DNA of 7,386 bases from Sulfuricellaceae bacterium (GCA_019911985.1 JAIOJO010000103.1:1-7386); one strand, 5' to 3'. Positions 1-6,486 are shown, counted from the first letter of the stretch. Notes: generated by a model from the sequence alone, not told the origin. A program made the numbers and translations.

Positions 1-464
1 TCTATTACCGGCTGAGCGTCATCGCCCTTCACGTGCTCCCCCTGCGCGAACGCAAGGGGGATATTCCCCTGCTGATCAAGCACTTCAGCGACCGGCTGGC
101 TCTTCGAGGCTACCCGGACAACACCCGCTTCAGCGACGAAACCCTGCGCCTGATGCTGGAATACCCCTGGCCGGGCAACGTGCGGGAACTGGAAAACGCC
201 GTAGAACATTCCACCATCTGCGCCAAAGATGGCGTAGTCGAACCGGACGGCCTGCCTCAAGACATTCGCGCCTACGACGGTGACAGCACCCTCCCCCACT
301 ATGTATCCGCCTCGGCTCAGTCCATCCATTCCGACGAACAACTCCGCGGGCAAATCCTGTTCGCCCTCAAAAAATGCCAGGGGCGGAAAGCCCAGGTCGC
401 AAAAATGCTAGGCATGGAGCGAACCACCCTGTGGCGAAAGATGCGGAAGCTGGGCTTAAACTAG
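1..464 (+). CDS. Sigma-54-dependent transcriptional activator (enhancer-binding protein), C-terminal part
   Basis: This gene is cut by the left edge: the frame is open from base 3 and gives 153 residues before the TAG stop. The visible part is the end of an AAA+ sigma-54 activation domain followed by a Fis-type DNA-binding domain. Visible residue 1 onward reads YYRLSVIALHVLPLRERKGD, the strongly conserved end of the ATPase core, and WPGNVREL (visible residues 56-63) is the sensor II motif. A linker of about 40 residues leads to a helix-turn-helix at about 117-151, with the typical ending ERTTLWRKMRKLGL. Family knowledge: such proteins bind upstream sites as dimers and use ATP hydrolysis to open promoters held by sigma-54 RNA polymerase. 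The input domain (receiver, PAS, GAF or other) lies outside the window, so the signal is unknown. The next gene has a -24/-12 promoter and palindromes upstream, making it the likely target. This is not one of the specific regulators I can name. Confidence 0.93.
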   Translation, partial: YYRLSVIALHVLPLRERKGDIPLLIKHFSDRLALRGYPDNTRFSDETLRLMLEYPWPGNVRELENAVEHSTICAKDGVVEPDGLPQDIRAYDGDSTLPHYVSASAQSIHSDEQLRGQILFALKKCQGRKAQVAKMLGMERTTLWRKMRKLGLN

Positions 465-468
465 CCAC

Positions 469-494
469 GATGTTGCATTTCGTTGCGCAACATC
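469..494. promoter_or_regulatory. Inverted repeat 1, candidate activator-binding site
   Basis: GATGTTGC (469-476) and GCAACATC (487-494) form a perfect 8-base inverted repeat with a 10-base spacer. Nested in it is the perfect palindrome GTTGCGCAAC (482-491). It begins five bases after the stop codon of the activator gene. No T-run follows, so a binding site is more likely than a terminator. It lies roughly 145-170 bases upstream of the predicted sigma-54 start site, a normal distance for an enhancer site. That the adjacent activator is the protein bound here is inference. Confidence 0.5.
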
Positions 495-524
495 AACATA
501 CTACATAACAAACTGAATTATAAA

Positions 525-556
525 TGCAATATCCATTGCACGTTGCGTGCGCAACG
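525..556. promoter_or_regulatory. Inverted repeats 2 and 3, candidate activator-binding sites
   Basis: Two inverted repeats lie back to back. TGCAAT-ATCC-ATTGCA spans 525-540 (6-base arms) and CGTTGCG-TG-CGCAACG spans 541-556 (7-base arms). The second shares the GTTGC/GCAAC half-sites of the palindrome at 482-491. The centres of these two sites are 62 bases apart, close to six helical turns, so both would face the same side of the DNA. They sit about 80-112 bases upstream of the predicted start site. The spacing and shared half-site suggest cooperating dimers of one regulator, most simply the upstream sigma-54 activator. This is inferred, not shown. Confidence 0.5.
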
Positions 557-580
557 CTTCCATCTACTCCTGTAAATTTA

Positions 581-593
581 TAATTCATTGAAT
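581..593 (-). promoter_or_regulatory. Candidate IHF site
   Basis: On the minus strand the stretch matches the IHF consensus WATCAA-N4-TTR at all but one defined position (plus strand TAATTCATTGAAT). It falls between the inverted repeats and the -24/-12 promoter, in an AT-rich tract, where IHF bends DNA at many sigma-54 promoters. The consensus is short and the region is AT-rich, so a chance match is quite possible. Confidence 0.3.
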
Positions 594-610
594 AATATCA
601 ATAAATATTA

Positions 611-625
611 TGGCACGGTCCGTGC
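611..625 (+). promoter_or_regulatory. Sigma-54 (-24/-12) promoter of the HD-GYP gene
   Basis: The sequence TGGCACG-GTCC-GTGC matches the consensus TGGCACG-N4-TTGC with one mismatch and exact spacing. The invariant GG is at 612-613 and the invariant GC at 624-625. This places transcription start near 637 and gives a leader of about 53 bases before the ATG at 690. The site is the right way round, directly upstream of the HD-GYP gene and downstream of a sigma-54 activator gene, which strengthens the call. Expression would depend on RpoN and an activator. Confidence 0.78.
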
Positions 626-689
626 TTATACCCCCTATTACGTTCCGCCATAAAATTAAATTCCGACTTATTACGAGGGGGTAAGTACC

Positions 690-1805
690 ATGAGCCGAAT
701 TCGCAAAGGGGAAATCCGCGTAGGCCAGCCGCTGCCGTGGACGGTATATGACAGCAACGGCCTGCTGCTGTTGTGCAAAGGGTTCATCATCAACTCCGAG
801 CGCCAGCTCGACTCCCTGATTGAGCGCGGGCTGTACAGCAATAAGATTTCCGCGCCGCCCAAGGCCCAAGCGCCGGAGGAAAATAAGCCCCCCTCACCCT
901 TCAAGGTGCTCGACCAGTTCCAGCCCCGCTTGAAGCGCATTTGCGAAGACCTGAAAACCGGCCAGCAACCGGACATCCCCGAGCGCATCCTGCGCTTCGG
1001 TTCCGACCTGCAACGCCTCTGTAGCTGTGACGCGGAGGCGGTGCTGGGAGCGGTGCATCTGATCCACGAAGGGCAACACACCATCGCTCATTCCCTCCAC
1101 GCCGCCATTCTCACTGAGCTATTTCTGCGTGCTATGGGCATTTCAGCCGAGGACCGGCTATCCATCCTGGCCGCCGCCCTGACCCACGACATCGGGATGA
1201 TGGACGTCCACGACCTCATCTACAAACAGCAAGCGCCCCTGAGCGACGAACAATGGGCAAAAGTCCACCGCCACCCCGAGCGCAGCGTGGCAATCCTGGA
1301 AAAGGCCGGCATCATCGATGGCATCTGGCTGGAAACCGTGCTTCACCACCACGAGCGCCTGGACGGCAGCGGCTATCCTTTCGGACTGAAAGACGAGGAC
1401 ATTTTCTTTCCCGCCCGTGCGCTCGCCATCGTCGACATCTACGGTGCCATGATCAAGCAGCGGGCCTACCGGGAATCGTTCCAGGCCAACGAGGCCCTGC
1501 GGGAAATATTTCTCAAGCGCGCCGGCGCGCTCGACGAACAGTTGGTCAAGATTTTCGTCAAGGAACTGGGAATTTTCCCCCCAGGCGTCTTCGTGCGCCT
1601 GAAGAACAGGGAAATCGCCGTCGTCACCCACCGCAGCGGCGTCGCCACTAGCCCCATCGCCCATGCCATCATCGGGCCACGGGGCGCTCCCTTAAGCAAA
1701 TCCATCAAGCGCGACACCCGCAACACGGAATTTGCCATTCACGAACAGGTACCGCGGGAAAACGCCCTGTCGATCAATCTTTGCAGCCTGTGGGGCTACG
1801 CCTAA
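690..1805 (+). CDS. HD-GYP domain protein, probable cyclic-di-GMP phosphodiesterase
   Basis: The product has 371 residues. The start is supported by a strong ribosome site GAGGGG (675-680), nine bases before the ATG. Residues 1 to about 55 form a small N-terminal domain (GQPLPWTVYDSNGLLLLCKG) often seen ahead of HD-GYP domains in betaproteobacteria. A proline-rich linker follows, then the HD-GYP domain at about 125-295. The expected metal-site residues are present: H134, H166-D167, H195, HHE at 220-222 and D249, with the signature DGSGYP at 225-230. The usual HDIGK is HDIGM here, so the conserved lysine is methionine 170. Residues about 296-371 are a C-terminal extension beginning FPPGVFVRL. 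No signal peptide, membrane segment or receiver domain is seen, so it is probably cytosolic. Family knowledge: HD-GYP proteins hydrolyse cyclic-di-GMP to pGpG or GMP, affecting motility and biofilm. Activity is likely but uncertain because of the lysine change. It appears to be a single-gene unit under sigma-54 control. Confidence 0.92.
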   Translation: MSRIRKGEIRVGQPLPWTVYDSNGLLLLCKGFIINSERQLDSLIERGLYSNKISAPPKAQAPEENKPPSPFKVLDQFQPRLKRICEDLKTGQQPDIPERILRFGSDLQRLCSCDAEAVLGAVHLIHEGQHTIAHSLHAAILTELFLRAMGISAEDRLSILAAALTHDIGMMDVHDLIYKQQAPLSDEQWAKVHRHPERSVAILEKAGIIDGIWLETVLHHHERLDGSGYPFGLKDEDIFFPARALAIVDIYGAMIKQRAYRESFQANEALREIFLKRAGALDEQLVKIFVKELGIFPPGVFVRLKNREIAVVTHRSGVATSPIAHAIIGPRGAPLSKSIKRDTRNTEFAIHEQVPRENALSINLCSLWGYA

Positions 1806-1818
1806 AACCGAAGCAGCC

Positions 1819-1839
1819 GGGCGGATAAATCCTCCGCCC
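1819..1839 (+). terminator. Possible stem-loop terminator after the HD-GYP gene
   Basis: GGGCGGA (1819-1825) and TCCGCCC (1833-1839) form a 7-base G+C-rich stem with a 7-base loop, 13 bases after the stop codon. No clean T-run follows, only a pyrimidine-rich tract, so as an intrinsic terminator it is weak. It may simply stabilise the 3' end of the transcript. Confidence 0.3.
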
Positions 1840-1902
1840 TCCATCCTTCCGCTGGCATCCTCGCTCTCTACTCCCCCTGCCGCCGGGAACACCGCATTCC
1901 CC

Positions 1903-1932
1903 TAGACCAACCGCCTGATTGAACGATATAAT
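1903..1932 (+). promoter_or_regulatory. Candidate sigma-70 promoter P1 for the ribF operon
   Basis: A perfect -10 hexamer TATAAT (1927-1932) lies 18 bases after TAGACC (1903-1908), which matches four of six positions of TTGACA. It would start transcription near 1939, giving a leader of about 200 bases before ribF. A related block lies 140 bases downstream. Confidence 0.5.
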
Positions 1933-2042
1933 CCAGCCTTTTCCCGTGCCAAAATGCTGATCTTCCGCGGCACCCCCCCGCTTCCGACACACCGGCCGCC
2001 CTCGGCTTTCGTCCGCGCCAGTTCATCAAGCGGGCGGCAGAG

Positions 2043-2071
2043 TAGACTAAGCGGCTGAGCCGCCGTAGAAT
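2043..2071 (+). promoter_or_regulatory. Candidate sigma-70 promoter P2 for the ribF operon, with palindrome in the spacer
   Basis: TAGACT (2043-2048) and TAGAAT (2066-2071) are separated by 17 bases, giving plausible -35 and -10 elements. Transcription would start near 2078 and leave a leader of about 58 bases before the ribF ATG. The spacer contains the interrupted palindrome GCGGCT-G-AGCCGC (2051-2063), well placed for a repressor or as a small hairpin. The block resembles P1, sharing TAGAC, the following CTGA and the AGCCTTTT after the -10. Confidence 0.45.
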
Positions 2072-2135
2072 TTAGCCTTTTTTCGCCGACCCGAAGCTTT
2101 ATTTATTGAGGACACTCGCGCAAGCGGGGCCAGAC

Positions 2136-3062
2136 ATGCTGATTTATCGCGGTATTCCTGCTCACTCCGACACGCCGGTGGCGCTCACCATCGGCAATTT
2201 CGACGGCATCCACCTCGGCCACCAAGCCATGCTGGCGCGGCTGGTGAAGGCGGCGCGCGAGCTGCGCCTGCCTTCGTGCGTGATGACTTTCGAGCCCCAT
2301 CCGCGCGAAGTATTCACGCCGGAAGCCGCCCCGGCGCGTCTGACCTCGCTGCGCGAAAAACTGGAACTGCTCGCCGACTACGGCGTGGACCGCACCTATA
2401 TCCTGCGTTTCAACCGCCAGTTCGCCCAACTCGGCGCCGACGACTTTATCCGCGACCTCCTCTACCGCCGCCTGCAGGCGCGCTGGGTACTGATCGGCGA
2501 CGATTTCCGCTTCGGCGCCAAGCGCGCCGGCGATTTACACTTGCTGGAACAGCTTGGCGGCGAACTGGGTATCCAGGTCGCCAGCATGCACAGCATCGTC
2601 CACGACGAACTGCGCGTCTCCAGCACCGCCGTGCGCGAAGCGCTGGCGGACGGCCAACTGGAACTGGCGGCGCGGCTGTTGGGCCGTCCCTATAGTATCA
2701 GCGGCCGAGTGGTGCACGGCGACAAAGCGGGACGCGAATTCGGCTACCCTACCGCCAACATCCAGCTCAAGCACAACAAGCCGCCGCTGGCCGGCATCTT
2801 TGCGGTAAAATTGTGCGGCCTGGACGGCACCGAACTGCCCGGCGCCGCCAGCCTGGGCATCCGCCCTACGGTCAAGCAGAACGGCAAGCCGACGCTGGAA
2901 GTGCATGTCTTCGATTTCGACCGGCAAATCTACGGCGAGCACGTGCGCGTGGACTTCTACCACAAGCTGCGCGACGAAAAAAAATTCGCCGGACTGGACG
3001 AGTTGATCGCGGCCATCGGGCAGGATGTTAAAGATGCAAAAGCCTTTTTCTTAAACCGCTAA
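2136..3062 (+). CDS. ribF: Bifunctional riboflavin kinase / FAD synthetase
   Basis: RibF phosphorylates riboflavin to FMN and adenylylates FMN to FAD in the cytosol. The product has 308 residues, the usual length. The N-terminal FAD synthetase (nucleotidyltransferase) domain shows NFDGIHLGH (residues 21-29, with the HxGH motif at 26-29), RFGAKRAGD (125-133) and the late motif VSSTAVR (161-167). The C-terminal riboflavin kinase domain (about 183-305) shows the PTAN motif (205-208), the SLGIRPTV loop (239-246) and E255 in TLEVHVFDFD, the probable catalytic base. I chose the ATG at 2136 because MLIYRGIP is the usual RibF beginning and GGGG (2126-2129) precedes it. An in-frame TTG at 2106 would add ten residues with no upstream ribosome site. 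The last two codons and the stop lie inside a repeat arm (3055-3084), so the C-terminal NR was probably contributed by that element. It is the first gene of the ribF-ileS-lspA run. Confidence 0.96.
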   Translation: MLIYRGIPAHSDTPVALTIGNFDGIHLGHQAMLARLVKAARELRLPSCVMTFEPHPREVFTPEAAPARLTSLREKLELLADYGVDRTYILRFNRQFAQLGADDFIRDLLYRRLQARWVLIGDDFRFGAKRAGDLHLLEQLGGELGIQVASMHSIVHDELRVSSTAVREALADGQLELAARLLGRPYSISGRVVHGDKAGREFGYPTANIQLKHNKPPLAGIFAVKLCGLDGTELPGAASLGIRPTVKQNGKPTLEVHVFDFDRQIYGEHVRVDFYHKLRDEKKFAGLDELIAAIGQDVKDAKAFFLNR

Positions 3063-3172
3063 GGACGCAAGGGGCGCAAAGGAACGGCAAGGATAAGGAA
3101 TGAGGGGTTCGGCAAGCCACACTGCAACCTTATTTCTGGATTTTCCTTTGCGTCCCTTGCGTCCTTTGCGGT
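3055..3172. repeat. Large imperfect inverted repeat (hairpin element) between ribF and ileS
   Basis: Left arm 3055-3084 and right arm 3143-3172 are complementary at 28 of 30 positions. In RNA one of the two mismatches becomes a G-U pair. The loop is 58 bases and holds a further match, ATAAGG (3093-3098) with CCTTAT (3128-3133). Each arm is made of three 9-base units: CCTTTGCGT, CCCTTGCGT, CCTTTGCGG on the right, with their complements on the left. From memory it resembles the degenerate ACGCAAAGG-type intergenic repeats dispersed in many proteobacterial genomes, but I cannot confirm copy number here. The left arm includes the ribF stop codon, and the right arm ends 13 bases before the ileS ATG. 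No T-run follows the stem, so an intrinsic terminator is unlikely; an RNA processing or stability role is possible. Confidence 0.88.
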
Positions 3173-3185
3173 AAAACGAATCAAA

Positions 3186-5969
3186 ATGGCAGACTATAAA
3201 AACACGCTCAACCTCCCCGATACGCCTTTCCCCATGCGCGGCGACCTCGCCAAGCGCGAGCCCGGCTGGCTGAAATCCTGGCAGGAAAACAAGCGCTATG
3301 AAAAGATACGCGAGCTCTGCGCGGGCCGCCCCAAGTTCATCCTGCACGACGGCCCGCCCTACGCCAACGGCGACATCCACATCGGCCACGCGGTCAACAA
3401 AATCCTCAAGGACATCATCGTCAAGGCCAAAACGCTTTCCGGCTTCGATGCGCCTTACGTGCCCGGCTGGGATTGCCACGGCCTGCCTATCGAGCTGCAG
3501 GTGGAGAAAGCGCACGGCAAAAATATAGCGCCGGCCCAATTCCGCGAACTGTGCCGGAAATACGCGCTGGAACAGATCGCGCGGCAAAAAGCCGACTTCA
3601 TCCGCCTGGGCGTTCTGGGCGAATGGGACCATCCTTACCTGACCATGGACTTCAAGTTCGAGGCCGACATCATGCGCCAACTGGGCCGTATCCTCGACAA
3701 CGGCTACCTCTCCCAAGGCTTGAAGCCGGTGCACTGGTGCGCGGACTGCGGCTCGGCATTGGCGGAAGCCGAAGTGGAATACGAGGACAAGACCTCGCCC
3801 GCCATCGACGTGGCTTTCCCGGTAGCGGACAAGGCGGCGCTCGCCAAGGTCTTCGGCTTGAGCGACATCGCCGAGCCGGTGTACGCGGTGATCTGGACCA
3901 CCACGCCGTGGACGCTGCCCGCCAACCAGGCGGTATGCGTCCACCCCGATTTCGTCTACGACTTGGTTCAGACGCCGAAAGGCATTCTGATCCTGGCACG
4001 CGACTTGGCTGAAGCCGCCATCAAGCGCTACGACTTCGACGCGGTGGAAGTCGTCGCCACCTGCACCGGCCGGCAATTGGAACACCTGATCCTGCGCCAC
4101 CCCTTCTACGACCGCGTCGTGCCGGTGATCTGCGGCGAGCACGTCACGCTGGAAGCCGGCACCGGCCTAGTCCACACCGCTCCCGCCCACGGCCTGGACG
4201 ACTACTTCGTCGGCCTGCACTACGGCTTGCCCGCCGATTGCCCGGTGGGCGACGACGGCAAATTCTTCGCCTCGGTGGAGCGGGTCGGCGGCCTGTCCGT
4301 ATGGGACGCCAACAAAACGGTATTGGAAATACTCGAACACAACGGCCATCTGCTGAAGCACGAAAAGCTCAAGCACAGCTACCCGCATTGCTGGCGCCAC
4401 AAGACCCCGATCATTTTCCGCGCCACCCACCAGTGGTTCATCCGCATGGACGACCAGGGTAGCCACGGCCCGCTGCGCCAAGCGGCGATGGCGGCGGTGG
4501 AAAAGACCCAGTTCTTCCCCGCCTGGGGCCGCGCCCGGCTGGAGGCGATGATGAAAAACCGTCCCGACTGGTGCGTGTCGCGCCAGCGCAACTGGGGCGT
4601 GCCGATGCCGCTGTTCGTGCACAAGGAAAGCGGCGAACTCCATCCGCGCACCCCGGAACTGCTGGAGCAGGCGGCCCTGCGGGTAGAACAGGCGGGGATC
4701 GAAGCCTGGTTCAGCCTGGACGCCGCAGAATTGCTGGGCGATGAAGCCGCTGCTTACAAAAAGGTGACCGACACGCTCGACGTGTGGTTCGACTCCGGCT
4801 CCACCCACGCCTGCGTGCTGAAGCGCCGCGATTACCTGGCCCACCCCGCCGACCTGTATCTGGAAGGCTCGGACCAGCATCGCGGCTGGTTCCAGTCCTC
4901 GCTGCTCACCGGCTGCGCCAGCGACGGCCACGCGCCGTATAAGGCCCTGCTCACCCACGGTTTCGTCGTCGACGGCAACGGCCACAAGATGAGCAAATCC
5001 AAGGGCAACGTGATCGCCCCGCAGAAGATCGTCGATACCCTGGGCGCCGACATGCTGCGCTTGTGGACGGCCTCCACCGACTATTCCGGCGAACTCACGA
5101 TTTCCGACGAAATCCTCAAGCGCGTCTCGGAAAGCTACCGCCGCCTGCGCAATACGCTGCGCTTCCTGCTCGCCAACGTCGCCGACTTCGATCCGGCACA
5201 GCACAGCCTGCCGGTCAGCGAATGGCTGGAAATCGACCGCTACGCCGTGGCGCTTACCCGAGTTCAGCAAAACGAGGTGCTGCTGCCGCACTTCGAGCGT
5301 TACGAATTCCACCATGTGGCGCAAAAACTGCAAAATTTCTGCTCGGAAGACCTGGGCGGCTTCTACCTGGATATATTGAAAGACCGCCTCTACACCGCGG
5401 GAACCGGATCGTCGGCGCGGCGCTCGGCGCAGAACGCGCTATACCACATCACCCACGCCATCGTCCGGCTGCTCGCGCCGATTCTCTCCTTCACCGCCGA
5501 GGAAGCCTGGGCGGCGCTCACCGGCAAAGCGGACGACAGCGTGCTGTTCCACGCCTGGTATGCATTCCCCGAGCTGGGGACGGACACGCAAGAGCTGATC
5601 GAGCGCTGGGAACGCATCCGCGAATTCCGCGGCCGCGTCACCAAGCAATTGGAAGAAGTGCGGGTAGCCGGCGGCATCGGCTCGTCGCTACAGGCGGAAG
5701 TGGAAATCCACGCCGCCGAGCCGCTTTACGGCCTGCTCGCCGCCTTGGGCGACGACTTGCGCTTCGTGCTGATCACCTCCCAGGCCAAGCTGGTGCTGGC
5801 CGCTTCGGCAGACGGCGAGAAAGTGACCGTCACCCCCAGCGTCCACGCCAAGTGCGAGCGCTGCTGGCACTACCGCGCCGACGTCGGCAGCCATGCCGAG
5901 CATCCCACTCTGTGCGGTCGCTGCACGGCCAATCTGTACGGCGCGGGCGAGGCGCGCAGCCATGCATAA
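3186..5969 (+). CDS. ileS: Isoleucyl-tRNA synthetase
   Basis: A class Ia cytosolic synthetase that attaches isoleucine to tRNA-Ile and edits misactivated valine. The product has 927 residues, close to the roughly 938 of E. coli IleS. It begins with the typical MADYKNTLNLPDTPFPMRGD. The catalytic HIGH motif is at 65-68 and KMSKS at 601-605. The editing insertion (CP1) contains WTTTPWTLPAN (237-247) and GTGLVHTAPAHGLDD (325-339). GSDQHRGWFQSSL precedes KMSKS. The anticodon-binding helical domain follows from about residue 640. A C-terminal zinc site is complete, with cysteines 890, 893, 910 and 913. All key residues appear intact, so it should be functional. The start at 3186 is fixed by homology, but no Shine-Dalgarno-like sequence precedes it; upstream lie only an A-rich tract and the right arm of the hairpin repeat. 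The reading frame overlaps lspA by 8 bases, so the two are probably translationally coupled. Confidence 0.98.
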   Translation: MADYKNTLNLPDTPFPMRGDLAKREPGWLKSWQENKRYEKIRELCAGRPKFILHDGPPYANGDIHIGHAVNKILKDIIVKAKTLSGFDAPYVPGWDCHGLPIELQVEKAHGKNIAPAQFRELCRKYALEQIARQKADFIRLGVLGEWDHPYLTMDFKFEADIMRQLGRILDNGYLSQGLKPVHWCADCGSALAEAEVEYEDKTSPAIDVAFPVADKAALAKVFGLSDIAEPVYAVIWTTTPWTLPANQAVCVHPDFVYDLVQTPKGILILARDLAEAAIKRYDFDAVEVVATCTGRQLEHLILRHPFYDRVVPVICGEHVTLEAGTGLVHTAPAHGLDDYFVGLHYGLPADCPVGDDGKFFASVERVGGLSVWDANKTVLEILEHNGHLLKHEKLKHSYPHCWRHKTPIIFRATHQWFIRMDDQGSHGPLRQAAMAAVEKTQFFPAWGRARLEAMMKNRPDWCVSRQRNWGVPMPLFVHKESGELHPRTPELLEQAALRVEQAGIEAWFSLDAAELLGDEAAAYKKVTDTLDVWFDSGSTHACVLKRRDYLAHPADLYLEGSDQHRGWFQSSLLTGCASDGHAPYKALLTHGFVVDGNGHKMSKSKGNVIAPQKIVDTLGADMLRLWTASTDYSGELTISDEILKRVSESYRRLRNTLRFLLANVADFDPAQHSLPVSEWLEIDRYAVALTRVQQNEVLLPHFERYEFHHVAQKLQNFCSEDLGGFYLDILKDRLYTAGTGSSARRSAQNALYHITHAIVRLLAPILSFTAEEAWAALTGKADDSVLFHAWYAFPELGTDTQELIERWERIREFRGRVTKQLEEVRVAGGIGSSLQAEVEIHAAEPLYGLLAALGDDLRFVLITSQAKLVLAASADGEKVTVTPSVHAKCERCWHYRADVGSHAEHPTLCGRCTANLYGAGEARSHA

Positions 5970-6462
5970 GGGCGGACGCGGCAAATCCGCCGTGCGCCTG
6001 GCGCTGCACCTGTCGCTGGCGCTGGCGGTGGTGGCGCTGGATTTCGTCAGCAAGCGCTGGGTGGAATCCTCGCTGGAATTCGGCCAGTCGGTTCCGGTCA
6101 CCGGCTTTTTCAATTTGGTTCTGGCCCACAACACCGGTGCGGCGTTCAGCCTCCTCGCCGACGCGGGCGGCTGGCAGCGGCTGTTTTTCGGCAGCATTGC
6201 CGCCGTCGCGTCGGCGGTCATCGTCTATCTCCTCGTCAAGCACGGCCAGCGCACGCTGTTCGCGCTGGCGCTGAGCTTGATCCTCGGCGGGGCGCTGGGC
6301 AATTTGATCGACCGCATCCGGCTCGGCCATGTCATCGATTTTCTCGATTTCTACGTCCAGAACCACCACTGGCCCGCCTTCAATCTTGCCGACTCGGCCA
6401 TCTTTGCCGGCGCCGCGCTGTTGATCTGGGATAGTTTCCGCAAACCCGAAGTCAAACCGTAA
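5962..6462 (+). CDS. lspA: Lipoprotein signal peptidase (signal peptidase II)
   Basis: An inner-membrane aspartyl protease that removes signal peptides from diacylglyceryl-modified prolipoproteins. The product has 166 residues, the normal size. Four hydrophobic segments are visible, at about 11-28, 72-92, 98-114 and 143-158. Conserved blocks include LDFVSKRWV (26-34), HNTGAAFS (56-63), GNLIDRIRLGHVIDFLDFY (113-131) and FNLADSAI (140-147). The catalytic pair is expected to be D126 and D144, with the same 18-residue spacing as in the E. coli enzyme. I chose the ATG at 5962, which overlaps the end of ileS by 8 bases and has GAGG (5949-5952) nine bases upstream. An in-frame ATG at 5893 would add 23 unrelated residues from inside ileS. 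Its position directly after ileS is the classic arrangement. Confidence 0.97.
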   Translation: MHKGGRGKSAVRLALHLSLALAVVALDFVSKRWVESSLEFGQSVPVTGFFNLVLAHNTGAAFSLLADAGGWQRLFFGSIAAVASAVIVYLLVKHGQRTLFALALSLILGGALGNLIDRIRLGHVIDFLDFYVQNHHWPAFNLADSAIFAGAALLIWDSFRKPEVKP

Positions 6463-6486
6463 TTGCAACACGGTATACAGTAAGCG

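Larger units (their letters stand above)
1840..2135. other. Gene-free leader region upstream of ribF
   Basis: No convincing coding frame is visible on either strand; the short minus-strand frames across 1692-1992 resemble no family I know. The tract holds two promoter-like blocks (1903-1942 and 2043-2081), listed separately. I see no FMN riboswitch pattern, tRNA or small RNA that I can name. A six-base T-run at 2078-2083 follows the palindrome at 2051-2063, so a terminator-like reading of that part cannot be excluded. Confidence 0.6.

Noticed and set aside
579..584. Perfect TATAAT before the HD-GYP gene
   Set aside because: It lies in a very AT-rich tract with no reasonable -35 at 16-18 bases, and a much better sigma-54 promoter lies just downstream.
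2106..2135. TTG start for ribF
   Set aside because: It has no Shine-Dalgarno upstream and adds residues not typical of RibF; MLIYRGIP at 2136 fits the family.
3055..3172. Hairpin as a Rho-independent terminator or CRISPR-like array
   Set aside because: No T-run follows the stem on either strand, and the 9-base units are contiguous without spacers.
3051..4142. Long minus-strand open frame (363 codons) opposite ribF's end and ileS
   Set aside because: It is antisense to the well-recognised ileS gene, has low-complexity composition typical of the complement of G+C-rich codons, and its start reads through the hairpin repeat (KGRKGRKGK).
4167..5333. Long minus-strand open frame (388 codons) inside ileS
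   Set aside because: It is opposite intact catalytic domains of ileS and shows no family resemblance. It is an effect of codon bias.
5893..5961. Longer lspA start at 5893
   Set aside because: The extra 23 residues are encoded inside the ileS zinc-site region and do not resemble LspA. The ATG at 5962 has a ribosome site and gives the normal length.
5063..6274. Plus-strand open frame (403 codons) overlapping ileS and lspA
   Set aside because: It is out of frame with two clearly real genes, and its arginine/alanine/proline-rich translation is typical of a shadow frame.
6456..6474. ACCGT/ACGGT stem-loop at the end of lspA
   Set aside because: The stem is only five bases with a nine-base loop and no T-run, so it is within chance expectation.
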